NCBI GenBank assembly: GCA_016125475.1
Contig: WGLR01000001.1
Span: 62,001 to 126,000, forward strand
Reading direction: 5' to 3'
Source of the DNA: Betaproteobacteria bacterium
Lineage (GTDB): Bacteria; Pseudomonadota; Gammaproteobacteria; Burkholderiales; Ga0077523
DNA: 64,000 bases
Made by a program: the position numbers and the translations under genes. The notes under the pieces were generated by a model. The model did no database searches, was not told where the DNA came from, and saw only the letters and a list, made by a program, of their open reading frames with translations. Below, one piece after another: positions 49,787 through 62,203 of the stretch (the stretch's first letter is position 1; each line of letters starts with the position of its first letter).

Positions 49787-49974
49787 CGCGTGGATGACAT
49801 GTTGATAACTCGCCGGGTTCGTGCGGGCTGCATATCGTCCACAATGTGTTCTCCCGGTTATCCCCAGCCTATACAGAACATCCCGTGGGACATCTTGCCA
49901 ATGTACGAGGGCCCGCAGCGAAAATACCCACAGTTTCGCGCGTGTTTCATCATTACCCATCACTTAAATAAATC
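49787..49974. other. Candidate oriC region between dnaA and dnaN
   Basis: The 188-bp gap holds several DnaA-box-like nonamers: TGTTGATAA (49800-49808) and TTATCCCCA (49858-49866), each one mismatch from TTATCCACA or its complement, plus TCGTCCACA (49835) and ATACCCACA (49925) with two. Next to the dnaN start the sequence turns AT-rich (about 49945-49977, CACTTAAATAAATCATG), a possible unwinding element. Given the position and the nearby parS it is the best oriC candidate; the rpmH-dnaA gap with the perfect box is the alternative. Confidence 0.5.
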
Positions 49975-53561
<3,587 letters not shown>

Positions 53562-53565
<4 letters not shown>

Positions 53566-56219
53566 CTGGATGAGGCGCCCTTCCTGCGTGCAGGCGTCTT
53601 GCCGTTCGCCTTTTCCTCGGCGGAGGCGGCTTTTCCTCTCGGCGCAAATTCGAAAACCACCTTTCCGTCGGTCCCTCGCACCAGGTACGCGGAAAAAGGT
53701 CGTCCCTTCTTCGAGATGAACCGGTGCAGCAGATCCGTCTTGCCGGTGGACAGCAGCTTGCGCATCTGCTCGGGTTCTATCTGTCGCTGAAGGATGATCT
53801 TTCCGGAACGGAAATCGCAGGATCGTTCAGGGCCGACCGACCTTTCACAGACGTACGCCATGCCGTGATCGTAGATGTTGGCGCCGCACTTCGGGCACGG
53901 CCCGAGAGGTTCCTGGCCACTGAAGTCGACCGGTTCCTGTTCGGATGAGCCGTCCGAACCGCCCTGCCCGAAGTCGAACTCTGCCGTGAAGTCGTCTTTC
54001 AGGCGCAACATCGCAGCGAATGGTCGACCCATCTTGCTCCGGAACCCCTGGACGGGACCGATGCTGCGTTCCCGAATGAGGGTCTCGATCTCGGCAGCTT
54101 CCATCCGGCGACCCGCGATGACTTTCCACATCGCGAAGTCACATGCGGTACACGCGAACTTCTTGTAGTTCTCGACGAGCTTGCCACCGCACTTCGGGCA
54201 TGGAGTCTGGAGCGTCGATATCGGCTCGTCCGAAAGCGTGCCCTGCTTCACGCGATCCACGAGATCCTGGGTCATCTGAACGATGTGCTTCATGAACTCC
54301 GCACGCTTCAGCCTGCCCTGTTCGATCTGCTTCAGGTTGTATTCCCAGGTACCCGTCAGTTCGGGGGATCGCAGTTCATCGATCCCGAACTTGTTCAGGG
54401 CGTAGAGCAGATCGAAGGCCTTCGCCGTGGGCGTGAGATCACGGCCGTCCCGGACGACGTATTCTTCCTGTATGAGACCTTCGATGATCGCCGCGCGGGT
54501 CGCAGGCGTACCCAGACCCTTCTCCGTCATCGCCGCGCGGAGTTCCTCGTCCTCGACGAGCTTGCCCGCGCCTTCCATCGCGGAGAGCAGCGTGCCTTCG
54601 TTGAATCGCGCAGGCGGCTTCGTCTGAATCTCCTTCGACACGACGTCGACGGCCTCTGCACGCGCATTCTCGACGGGAGCAAGCAGTGAATCGTCGTCGC
54701 TGCGCGCTTCCTTCCCGTAGACCTCGAGCCATCCGGAGTTCACGAGCACCCGACCTTCGGTCTTGAAAGGATCGTCGCCGATGCGTGTGATTCGCGTCGT
54801 GACGAGATATTCGGCGGAGGGATAGAACACGGCGAGGAACCGCTTCATCACCATGTCGTAGAGCTTCTGCTCCGGCTCCGAGAGGCTCTTCGGCTTCTCG
54901 AGGGTGGGGATGATCGCGAAGTGGTCAGAGATCTTCTCGTTGTTGAAGATCCGCTTGTTCGGTCTGATCCAGCCTTCCTTCAGGATTCTTGCCGCGAAGG
55001 GCGCGTACCCATCCACGAATGCCGCCACGGAAGAATCACGTCCCCGGGGACCGTCCGACGCGGTCGTGAGACCTTCCAGCGTCGTCTTCACGGTCGCGAG
55101 ATAGTCTTCGGGAAGCGCTCTTGAATCCGTTCGCGGGTAGGTGAGCACCTTGTGCTTCTCGTAGAGCGCCTGTGCGATCCCGAGTGTCATCTTGGCCGAG
55201 AATCCGAACCGGCCATTGGCCTCCCGTTGCAGACTGGTCAGGTCGTAGAGCATGGGGGAGATCTGCGTCGTCGGCTTCGACTCCTCGGTGACGACCCCCG
55301 TCCTGCCCGTGCATCGCTCGACGATCGCGCGGGCTACCTCTTCCTTCCATATCCGGTCGGCTCTGAGATCCGGATCATCCGCCTTGCGCGTCTTCGCGAA
55401 GTCCTCGTCGAACCACTTGCCCGCATACTCCCCGCCACCCGATGAAAAGGTGGCCGTCACCTCCCAGTAATCGCGGGACTTGAAGCGCTTGATGCGCTCC
55501 TCCCGCTCGACGAGGATCGCGAGTGTGGGCGTCTGGACCCTGCCGACGGTGGTCTTGTAGAAGCCGCCGTCCTTGGAATTGAACGCCGTCATCGCTCGCG
55601 TGCCGTTGATGCCGATCAGCCAGTCGGACTCGCTTCGGCACGCGGCCGCGTCCGCCAGCGGCAGCATCACGGTGTCGGCACGAAGGGCAGTGAAGCCCTC
55701 GCGGATTGCGGCGGGCGTCATGGACTGCAGCCAGAGCCGTTCGATCGCCTTCCTGGTACCGGAATCCTGCACGATGTACCGGAAGATCAGCTCGCCCTCG
55801 CGACCCGCGTCACAGGCGTTGATCAGGCCCGACACGTCCTTTCGCTTGATGAGTCGCTTGAGCAGCTTCAGCCGTTCCTGGGTCTTCTCGATCGGCCGGA
55901 GGTCGAAATGCGGCGGGATGACGGGCAGGTGCGTGAACGACCACTTGCCCCGCTTCACCTCGTATTCCTCCGGCGCAGCGAGTTCCAGCAGGTGGCCGAT
56001 GGCGGAACATACGACGAACTGATCGCTCTCGAAGTAGTCCCCGTGCCTGGTGAAGCCACCCAGTGCACGCGCGACATCGGCGGCCACGGAAGGTTTTTCC
56101 GTAATGATCAGCCGCTTGGATGCTTCGTCGAGCACCGCGCTGTCCGACTTGTCGGTGCTCTTCCTCGAGGGAGACTTTCGCGGTGTCGACGGCGCGTCAG
56201 CGCGCTTGGTGTTTGGCAT
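53562..56219 (-). CDS. topB: DNA topoisomerase III (type IA)
   Basis: Type IA topoisomerase of 885 residues. TOPRIM at the N-terminus has IITEKPSVAADVARALGG and ACDAGREGELIF; the gate has GRVQTPTLAILVEREERI; the active-site Tyr is in LTYPRTDSRALP. The C-terminus has two zinc-finger-like Cys clusters (CPKCGGKL with CTAC; CPKCGANI with CERS and CDF), each followed by a basic module containing MGRPFAAML or KGRPFSAYL. Start at ATG 56219 (MPNTKRADAPSTPRK); MPNTK is preceded by a CTG, so ATG 56219 is the first good start. It is convergent with gyrB. Confidence 0.95.
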
Positions 56220-56322
56220 CAGCAGAACTCTATTGGCAAATGGCCGCGCATGATAAGGGCCCGAAATTGGCGGGTGCAAGTTGCGGAAGTCCGGGAAACC
56301 GGCCGACCCGCGCGACCCGGCC

Positions 56323-57405
56323 TCAACCCCTGCGCTGAAAACGACCCCCACCCAACGCAACGACCTTGCCTTCGAGTTCGAGTTCCAGAAGACGTACCGT
56401 CACCGTTTCCACCGGGAGCCCCGTTCTTTCCACCAGGGTGTCGACGTCACCCGGATCGAAGCCCAACGCCGTCAGTAACGGGTCATCCCCGGAACCGTTG
56501 GCAGGCTCGGCACGAGCTCGAGCGGTCGATGAGTTCCACCCCAGTTCCTCGAGCACGTCCCCGATGCTCTCGACCAGCTTGGCGCCCTGCTTGATCAGGG
56601 CATGGCAGCCGCGCGACAGCGGAGAGTGAATCGAACCCGGAATCGCAAAGACCTCCCTTCCCTGTTCTGCGGCGAATCGCGCGGTGATCAGGGATCCACT
56701 GCGAACCGCAGCCTCCACGACGAGCACGCCGCGACTCAGGCCGCTGATGATCCGGTTTCGTCTCGGAAAGTTGGCTGCCGCAGGCCGCGTGCCGAGCGGA
56801 TGCTCCGAGATGATGACACCGTCGCGGGCGATTTCGTGTGCGAGGTCCCGATTGCGGGCTGGATACACGATATCGATACCGGTGCCGACGACCGCGATCG
56901 TCCTGCCAGGTCCGGACAGGCCCCCTCGATGTGCGGCCGCGTCGATCCCGAGTGCGAGTCCGCTCACGATGGTGAGCCCTGCACGGCTGGCAGCCGACGC
57001 AAAATCGTGCGCCGTCTCCCTGCCGGACGGGGTCGCGTTCCGGCTGCCGACTACCGCCAGTCCGGCATGGTCGAGTCGCTGGACGTCACCGAGAACATAC
57101 AGCAGTGTCGGCGGATCTCCCGACTCGAGCAGCTGGGCAGGATACGCGTCGTCACCGAGTGGCACGACGCCGTGTCCGGGTTCCGACGACCAGCGCAGGG
57201 CACGCTCCACCGCGGCGGGATCCGCACCCTTGCGCCACGCCTGCGCGGCAGCTCCGCCCAGGAGCCCCGCCACCTCGTCCGGCCGCGCGGCCAGCACGGC
57301 CTCGGGGGTGCCGTACGTCCCCAGAAGCTTCCGCTGGCTGGCAGGACCTACGCCCGGAACGAGCGTGAACCGAAACCAGCTCTCCAGCCAGTCCTCCGCG
57401 CCCAA
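56323..57405 (-). CDS. dprA: DNA processing protein DprA
   Basis: Single-strand DNA-binding RecA loader in natural transformation; 360 residues. The N-terminal SAM-like region is followed by the Rossmann-like domain (VVGSRNATPSGRETA, SGLALGIDAAAHRGGL, PRRNRIISGLSRGVLVVEA) and a C-terminal winged-helix domain (DPLLTALGFDPGDVDTLVERTG). The protein is complete and all family motifs are kept. In many betaproteobacteria a smg gene follows; here only 103 bp separate it from topB. Confidence 0.95.
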   Translation of the reverse strand: MGAEDWLESWFRFTLVPGVGPASQRKLLGTYGTPEAVLAARPDEVAGLLGGAAAQAWRKGADPAAVERALRWSSEPGHGVVPLGDDAYPAQLLESGDPPTLLYVLGDVQRLDHAGLAVVGSRNATPSGRETAHDFASAASRAGLTIVSGLALGIDAAAHRGGLSGPGRTIAVVGTGIDIVYPARNRDLAHEIARDGVIISEHPLGTRPAAANFPRRNRIISGLSRGVLVVEAAVRSGSLITARFAAEQGREVFAIPGSIHSPLSRGCHALIKQGAKLVESIGDVLEELGWNSSTARARAEPANGSGDDPLLTALGFDPGDVDTLVERTGLPVETVTVRLLELELEGKVVALGGGRFQRRG

Positions 57406-57431
57406 GGAACCCCCATCGGGTCCGGAAGGTC

Positions 57432-58595
57432 TCAGGGGGCCCGCACGATGTCGAGCAGGTTTGCCGGGTGACTGAGATTCATCACGAGGGCGTACGAGAC
57501 CTTCTCGAACACCCTGAAGACGAAGATCAGGCCGTAACGTTCCTCCGGAAGAAGCACCGACTCCGTATTCTTGCTGTCGGTGAACTCGGAATGGACGGAA
57601 CGGATCTCGCGGCGGTCCGGATCGTTCGACGAACTCGACGGCAGACGACGTGGCGTGACCAGCCGGCTCGCGGAATACAGCGCGAAGACGTGACCGGGTT
57701 CCACACCGTTGCGGGCGCCGAGATTGATCACCACGATCTGATACTGGCCGATCTCGGAGATCGTCGTCGCGGGAGCGGAAATGATCACGCCCTGCATGGT
57801 CTTGTCCGCGGCGTGCGGTGCGTAGGACAGAATCTCCGCCGGAGGCGCCTCGACCAGCCGGTCGCCCACGCCTATCTCGCGCTGTGCACGGATGATGCGC
57901 ATCGAGCTCACATCACCTGTCTGCTTGATCTGCGCGTCGCCCAGATAATTGACCTCGAATCCGAGGTTTTCGCCGGAGACGGGGTCGAAGAGCGCCTTGC
58001 TCGGTCTGTAGACCTGCCACACGGGCGGGGCGCCGGGTTCCAGCCCCTTCACGTAGATCTCGTCCCCGGGGCCGCTCATGACCCGGCTCTCCGGCGTCGC
58101 GACCACTCTCGGGCCTTCGTCGAACTGGTTCTGCGACACGATGAGAGGGCGGGTCAGGAACGGTTCGATGATCGATGCGGGAATGCTGGAGACCGCCGCT
58201 GCCGTCAGTTGTTCGACGCGCACGCGCGGCTTCAGCTTGACCGTGCTGCCCACGTTGGTTCCCTCGGACGCCTCGAGCAGCCCGCCTGGCCCCTGTTCCT
58301 CCAGACGAAGGCGAGGCCTGCCGCTGCTGCGGTCGAGAACGATCACGTTCCCCGGATAGATGAGGTGAGGATTGTGTACTTCCTCCTTGTTCATCCCCCA
58401 GATGTCCGGCCACCGCCATGGATCCTTCAGGAACCGCTTCGCGATGCCCCAGAGGGTGTCCCCCTTGACGACGACGTAGCGCTCCGGCGGGTTGTCCTGC
58501 AGTTCCGGCGCGTTGTTGTCCTCGGCATGCACGAAGGAGGAGGTGCTCACGGCTAACATTAGGCCTGCGAGCGTCGATATGATTGAATTCCGCAT
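57432..58595 (-). CDS. LysM peptidoglycan-binding exported protein
   Basis: Exported protein of 387 residues. Signal peptide 1-26 (MRNSIISTLAGLMLAVSTSSFVHA); LysM domain about 42-95 (YVVVKGDTLWGIAKRFL, NPHLIYPGNVIVL); the rest is beta-rich with no named domain. Start at ATG 58595, with GAGGG six bases upstream; the frame continues upstream but that part is not signal-like. It lies directly downstream of dprA transcriptionally (27 bp upstream in genome order) and diverges from def, the order common in betaproteobacteria. The 113 bp to def are unusually AT-rich and carry the divergent promoters. Confidence 0.9.
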   Translation of the reverse strand: MRNSIISTLAGLMLAVSTSSFVHAEDNNAPELQDNPPERYVVVKGDTLWGIAKRFLKDPWRWPDIWGMNKEEVHNPHLIYPGNVIVLDRSSGRPRLRLEEQGPGGLLEASEGTNVGSTVKLKPRVRVEQLTAAAVSSIPASIIEPFLTRPLIVSQNQFDEGPRVVATPESRVMSGPGDEIYVKGLEPGAPPVWQVYRPSKALFDPVSGENLGFEVNYLGDAQIKQTGDVSSMRIIRAQREIGVGDRLVEAPPAEILSYAPHAADKTMQGVIISAPATTISEIGQYQIVVINLGARNGVEPGHVFALYSASRLVTPRRLPSSSSNDPDRREIRSVHSEFTDSKNTESVLLPEERYGLIFVFRVFEKVSYALVMNLSHPANLLDIVRAP

Positions 58596-58708
58596 CAAAG
58601 CCCTCACACAATACCCAGGACGATTCCCGTGATATGACGCAAAGTTCGGGGATTTTCCTATATTCTTCATTAGATTCTGATCGTAATTCTCTAAGTTAGC
58701 AAGCATTT

Positions 58709-59212
58709 ATGGCCATCCTGCAAATCCTGCAATACCCCGACCCACGTTTGCATCGGGTTGCGGAGCCCGTGGTTTCCTTCGATCAGGAGCTACAACGGCT
58801 CGTAAGTGACATGGCTGAAACCATGTATGCGGCCCCAGGGGTAGGTCTGGCCGCGACACAGGTCGACGTTCACCGCCAGGTGCTGCTCGCGGACACGTCC
58901 GAACGGCACGACGACCTGATGATCCTGATCAACCCCGAGATTCTCGAAGGGAAGGGGACGTCGGACATGGAGGAAGGCTGCCTCTCGGTACCGGGCATCT
59001 ACGAGCTCGTGCCGAGATACGAGTGGATCCGCGGCCGGGCAGTCGACGCGGCGGGAAAGGCATTCACGTTCGAGGCCGAAGGCCTCCTCGCCGTGTGCAT
59101 CCAGCACGAGATGGATCACCTGAAGGGACGGGTATTCGTGGAATACCTGTCGCGGCTCAAGCAGATGCGCATCGTTTCCAAGCTGCGCAAGCAGCAGCGC
59201 CGTGCCGGATAG
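58709..59212 (+). CDS. def: Peptide deformylase
   Basis: Metal-dependent removal of the N-formyl group from nascent proteins; 167 residues. Motif 1 is GVGLAATQ, motif 2 EEGCLSVPG with the Cys ligand, motif 3 QHEMDHLKG with the His ligands and catalytic Glu. It overlaps fmt by 11 bp, a common pairing of the two formyl-methionine enzymes. Confidence 0.98.
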   Translation: MAILQILQYPDPRLHRVAEPVVSFDQELQRLVSDMAETMYAAPGVGLAATQVDVHRQVLLADTSERHDDLMILINPEILEGKGTSDMEEGCLSVPGIYELVPRYEWIRGRAVDAAGKAFTFEAEGLLAVCIQHEMDHLKGRVFVEYLSRLKQMRIVSKLRKQQRRAG

Positions 59213-60176
59213 CGGGTCGGCAGGCTTGCGACTCGTCTTCGCGGGAACACCCAGGTTCGCGGCCGACGCGCTGGAGGCGATCCTCGCCGCAGGGCACGAC
59301 GTCGCGCTCGTCCTGACGCAGCCGGATCGACCTTCGGGCCGCGGCATGAAGCTCACCCCGAGCGAGGTCAAGCGTGTCGCCCGGACGCACGCACTGCCGG
59401 TCTGGCAGCCCTCGAGCCTCAAGGGTGACGATGCGGTCGGAGTCCTCCGGGAGACGAATGCGCGCATCATGGTCGTGGCCGCCTACGGCCTGATTCTTCC
59501 GGCCGCAGTCCTCGACGCGTTTCCTCTGGGCTGCGTGAACATTCATGCGTCCCTTCTGCCACGCTGGCGCGGCGCCGCTCCGATCCAGCGCGCGATCCTC
59601 GCCGGCGACGACCGGACGGGCATCACGATCATGCGCATGGACGCCGGCCTCGATACCGGGCAGATGCTGCTCGAGGAGGCGATCCCGATCGCCGGGGATG
59701 ACACGGCGGGGTCCCTTCACGACCGTCTGTCGGCACTCGGGGCAGGGATGATCGTGAACGCACTCGGGATCCTCGAGGCGCGGACGTTGCCCGGGCGCGA
59801 GCAGGACGAGTCGGCTGCCACCTACGCGGCCAAGGTTTCCAAGGCCGAAGCCGAGATCGACTGGCGGAACCCCGCAGGGGAGATCGAGCGCCGGATCCGG
59901 GCATTCAACCCTGTCCCGGGTGCGTATTCGGTCGTGCGCGGCGATACGGTGAAGATCTGGCGATCGCGAGTGGTCTCGTCCGGAGGAGCAGCGGCCGACG
60001 TGCCGGGAGAAATCGTACGGTGCTCGCCCTCCGGCGTTGCCGTGGCCTGTGGCGGCGGTACCGTGCTCGAGCTTACCGAACTGCAGCGATCCGGCGGCAA
60101 GAGGCTCGACGCGGAAAGGTTTCTCGCCGGTTTTCCACTCCGCGCGGGCGAGCGTTTTTCGAGCACCGGCGACTGA
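59202..60176 (+). CDS. fmt: Methionyl-tRNA formyltransferase
   Basis: Formylates initiator Met-tRNA using 10-formyl-THF; 324 residues. The N-terminal domain has [18 protein letters not shown], the catalytic [18 protein letters not shown] with Asn-His-Asp constellation (VNIHAS), and a C-terminal OB-like domain ([31 protein letters not shown] over 233-263). The GTG start overlaps def by 11 bases. Confidence 0.97.
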   Translation: MPDSGSAGLRLVFAGTPRFAADALEAILAAGHDVALVLTQPDRPSGRGMKLTPSEVKRVARTHALPVWQPSSLKGDDAVGVLRETNARIMVVAAYGLILPAAVLDAFPLGCVNIHASLLPRWRGAAPIQRAILAGDDRTGITIMRMDAGLDTGQMLLEEAIPIAGDDTAGSLHDRLSALGAGMIVNALGILEARTLPGREQDESAATYAAKVSKAEAEIDWRNPAGEIERRIRAFNPVPGAYSVVRGDTVKIWRSRVVSSGGAAADVPGEIVRCSPSGVAVACGGGTVLELTELQRSGGKRLDAERFLAGFPLRAGERFSSTGD

Positions 60177-60184
60177 GGTCCAGG

Positions 60185-61459
60185 ATGCACGAGGCGCAGC
60201 GGGTCGCGGCCGAGAATGTCGCGCATGTCATGGCGGGGCACAGCGTTCGGGAGAATCGCCTGTCCCGGGGCCGAAACGACCAGTCCGGTTCCGCCATCCG
60301 CGACCTGACGATGGGAACGCTCCGGTCGCTTGGCACGCAGCGGGCACTCGTGCGTCTCATGGTGAGCCGAGGCGTACCGGACCCTTCGCTCGAGGCACTC
60401 CTGTGTGTCGCGCTCTATCAGCTGCAACACTCGAAGGCACCCGCCCACGCCGTGGTCGATCACGCCGTGCGCGCGGCGCGCGGGCTCGGAAAGGGGCGGG
60501 CTTCGGGGTTCGTGAACGCCACGCTGCGCCGGTTCCTGCGCGAGCGCCCGCTTCTGGTCGAGCACGCGGCCCGCACGGACGAAGGCCGGTGGTCGCATCC
60601 CGGATGGTGGGTGTCGAAGCTCAGGCAACAGTACGGCGACAGCCAGGCCGAGGCGATCCTCTCCGCCGGGCTGCAGCGTCCGCCGATGGGGCTGCGTGTG
60701 AACCATCGCCGCCAGAGCACGGAAGCCTATCTCGCGCGTCTCGGGTCCCTGGGCATTCGTGCGCGGTACGTGGGCGGGGCCGCGATCCTGCTGGAGGAAC
60801 CCGTGCCATCCGCGACGCTTCCGGGGTTCTCCGAGGGCGACGTGTCGGTGCAGGATGTCGGTGCTCAGTGGGCGGCGCCGCTTCTCGATCTGCGGGACGG
60901 TCAACGCGTACTCGACGCCTGCTCGGCTCCGGGTGGCAAGTGCGCCCACATGCTCGAAACGGCCCGCGTGGATCTCACGGCGATAGACGAAGACAACGCG
61001 CGTCTCGCGTCCGTGGAAGCGAATCTGAAGCGGCTGGGGCTCACTGCCGGGCTGATTGCAGCGGACGCCGCCGACACGGCGACGTGGTGGGACGGAAACG
61101 CCTTCGACAGGATTCTTCTCGATGCACCATGTTCCGGGTCCGGCATCGTGAGGCGCCATCCCGATGCACGCTGGCTCAGACGCCCCGACGACCTGATCCG
61201 GTTCGCGGCGCAGCAGACGCGACTCCTCGACGCTCTTTGGCACCTCCTGCGGCCCGGTGGTAAATTGCTCTATGTCACCTGCTCCGTTTTCGACGAGGAG
61301 AACGCGGGGGTCGTCCTGTCATTCCAGGCGAACCACCCGGACGCAATCAGGCTGGACCTCGGCGGCGACTTTCCCGGCAACACACACGGGCAACTGCTCC
61401 CGGATCGCAATCATGACGGGTTCTTCTACGCTCTCCTGTGCAAGACGCCTGCTTCCTAG
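60185..61459 (+). CDS. rsmB: 16S rRNA m5C967 methyltransferase RsmB
   Basis: SAM-dependent RNA methyltransferase (Sun/Fmu family), 424 residues. The N-terminal NusB-like domain (about 1-140) is followed by the methyltransferase core with ACSAPGGKCAHML, LDAPCSGSGIVRRHPD and the catalytic YVTCSVFDEEN. ATG 60185 follows CAGG; in-frame upstream codons would run into fmt. Eight bases after fmt, so co-transcribed. Confidence 0.96.
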   Translation: MHEAQRVAAENVAHVMAGHSVRENRLSRGRNDQSGSAIRDLTMGTLRSLGTQRALVRLMVSRGVPDPSLEALLCVALYQLQHSKAPAHAVVDHAVRAARGLGKGRASGFVNATLRRFLRERPLLVEHAARTDEGRWSHPGWWVSKLRQQYGDSQAEAILSAGLQRPPMGLRVNHRRQSTEAYLARLGSLGIRARYVGGAAILLEEPVPSATLPGFSEGDVSVQDVGAQWAAPLLDLRDGQRVLDACSAPGGKCAHMLETARVDLTAIDEDNARLASVEANLKRLGLTAGLIAADAADTATWWDGNAFDRILLDAPCSGSGIVRRHPDARWLRRPDDLIRFAAQQTRLLDALWHLLRPGGKLLYVTCSVFDEENAGVVLSFQANHPDAIRLDLGGDFPGNTHGQLLPDRNHDGFFYALLCKTPAS

Positions 61460-61594
61460 GGGAGATCTTCTGCCCGGTGGTCGCGGATCCCCGGGCACGT
61501 GTTCCACCGGGGACACGCACCCGTCGCCGGCAGCGCGGATCACCCTGGCCGGCTGCCTGCTGACCCGCAGGACGAGCGGTGTCGATGGGGCGCG

Positions 61595-62203
61595 ATGCGC
61601 AACCGGGACAGGGCAGACGGCGTGATCCGGATCGTGCGGCCCCGCAACCCGCTCCTTCTCTGGCTCGCGTACCTGCTCCTCGCGATCCCGAGCGGCGCCG
61701 CGTGGGCCGAACCTTCCATTCACGTCCGGTCGGCAGAGGTGTCTGCTACCGCCGACGGTCTCACGCTCGACGCGAATTTCCAGATAGACCTCGGCCCCAC
61801 ACTCGAGGAGGCCCTTTCGAAGGGTCTCTCCCTGTATTTCGTCGCGGAATTCGATCTGGTCTACGAACGCTGGTACCTCCTCAACCTCTGGAACCGGACG
61901 ATCGGGTCCTTCGAGCAGCACTACCGGCTCAACTTCAACACGCTCACGCGACAGTATCGGCTCACGGTGGGATCGCTCACGCAAAACGTCGAGACGCTCG
62001 ACGAAGCGCTCGCGATCATGAGCCGCATCCGCAACCGCCTCATCGCTTCCCCGGATGATTACGAGAAAGGGCAGGCCTACACGGCAGAGATACGCCTGCG
62101 GCTGGATCCGTCGCAGCTACCCAAGCCGTTCCAGCTGAGTTCCATCGGCTCCAAGTCCTGGAACCTCTCTTCCGACTGGTACAGATGGACGGTCCGGCCA
62201 TGA
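61595..62203 (+). CDS. DUF4390 family exported protein
   Basis: Protein of 202 residues of unknown function. One hydrophobic signal (about 20-40, LLLWLAYLLLAIPSGAAWA) is followed by a periplasmic beta-rich DUF4390 domain (TLDANFQIDLGPTLEEAL, YERWYLLNLWNRTIGSF). It lies 135 bp after rsmB and its TGA overlaps the ATG of the sensor kinase (ATGA). DUF4390 genes are regularly found between rsmB and ntrY in betaproteobacteria, which suggests a link to the NtrYX system. GTG 61622 is an alternative start. Confidence 0.85.
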   Translation: MRNRDRADGVIRIVRPRNPLLLWLAYLLLAIPSGAAWAEPSIHVRSAEVSATADGLTLDANFQIDLGPTLEEALSKGLSLYFVAEFDLVYERWYLLNLWNRTIGSFEQHYRLNFNTLTRQYRLTVGSLTQNVETLDEALAIMSRIRNRLIASPDDYEKGQAYTAEIRLRLDPSQLPKPFQLSSIGSKSWNLSSDWYRWTVRP

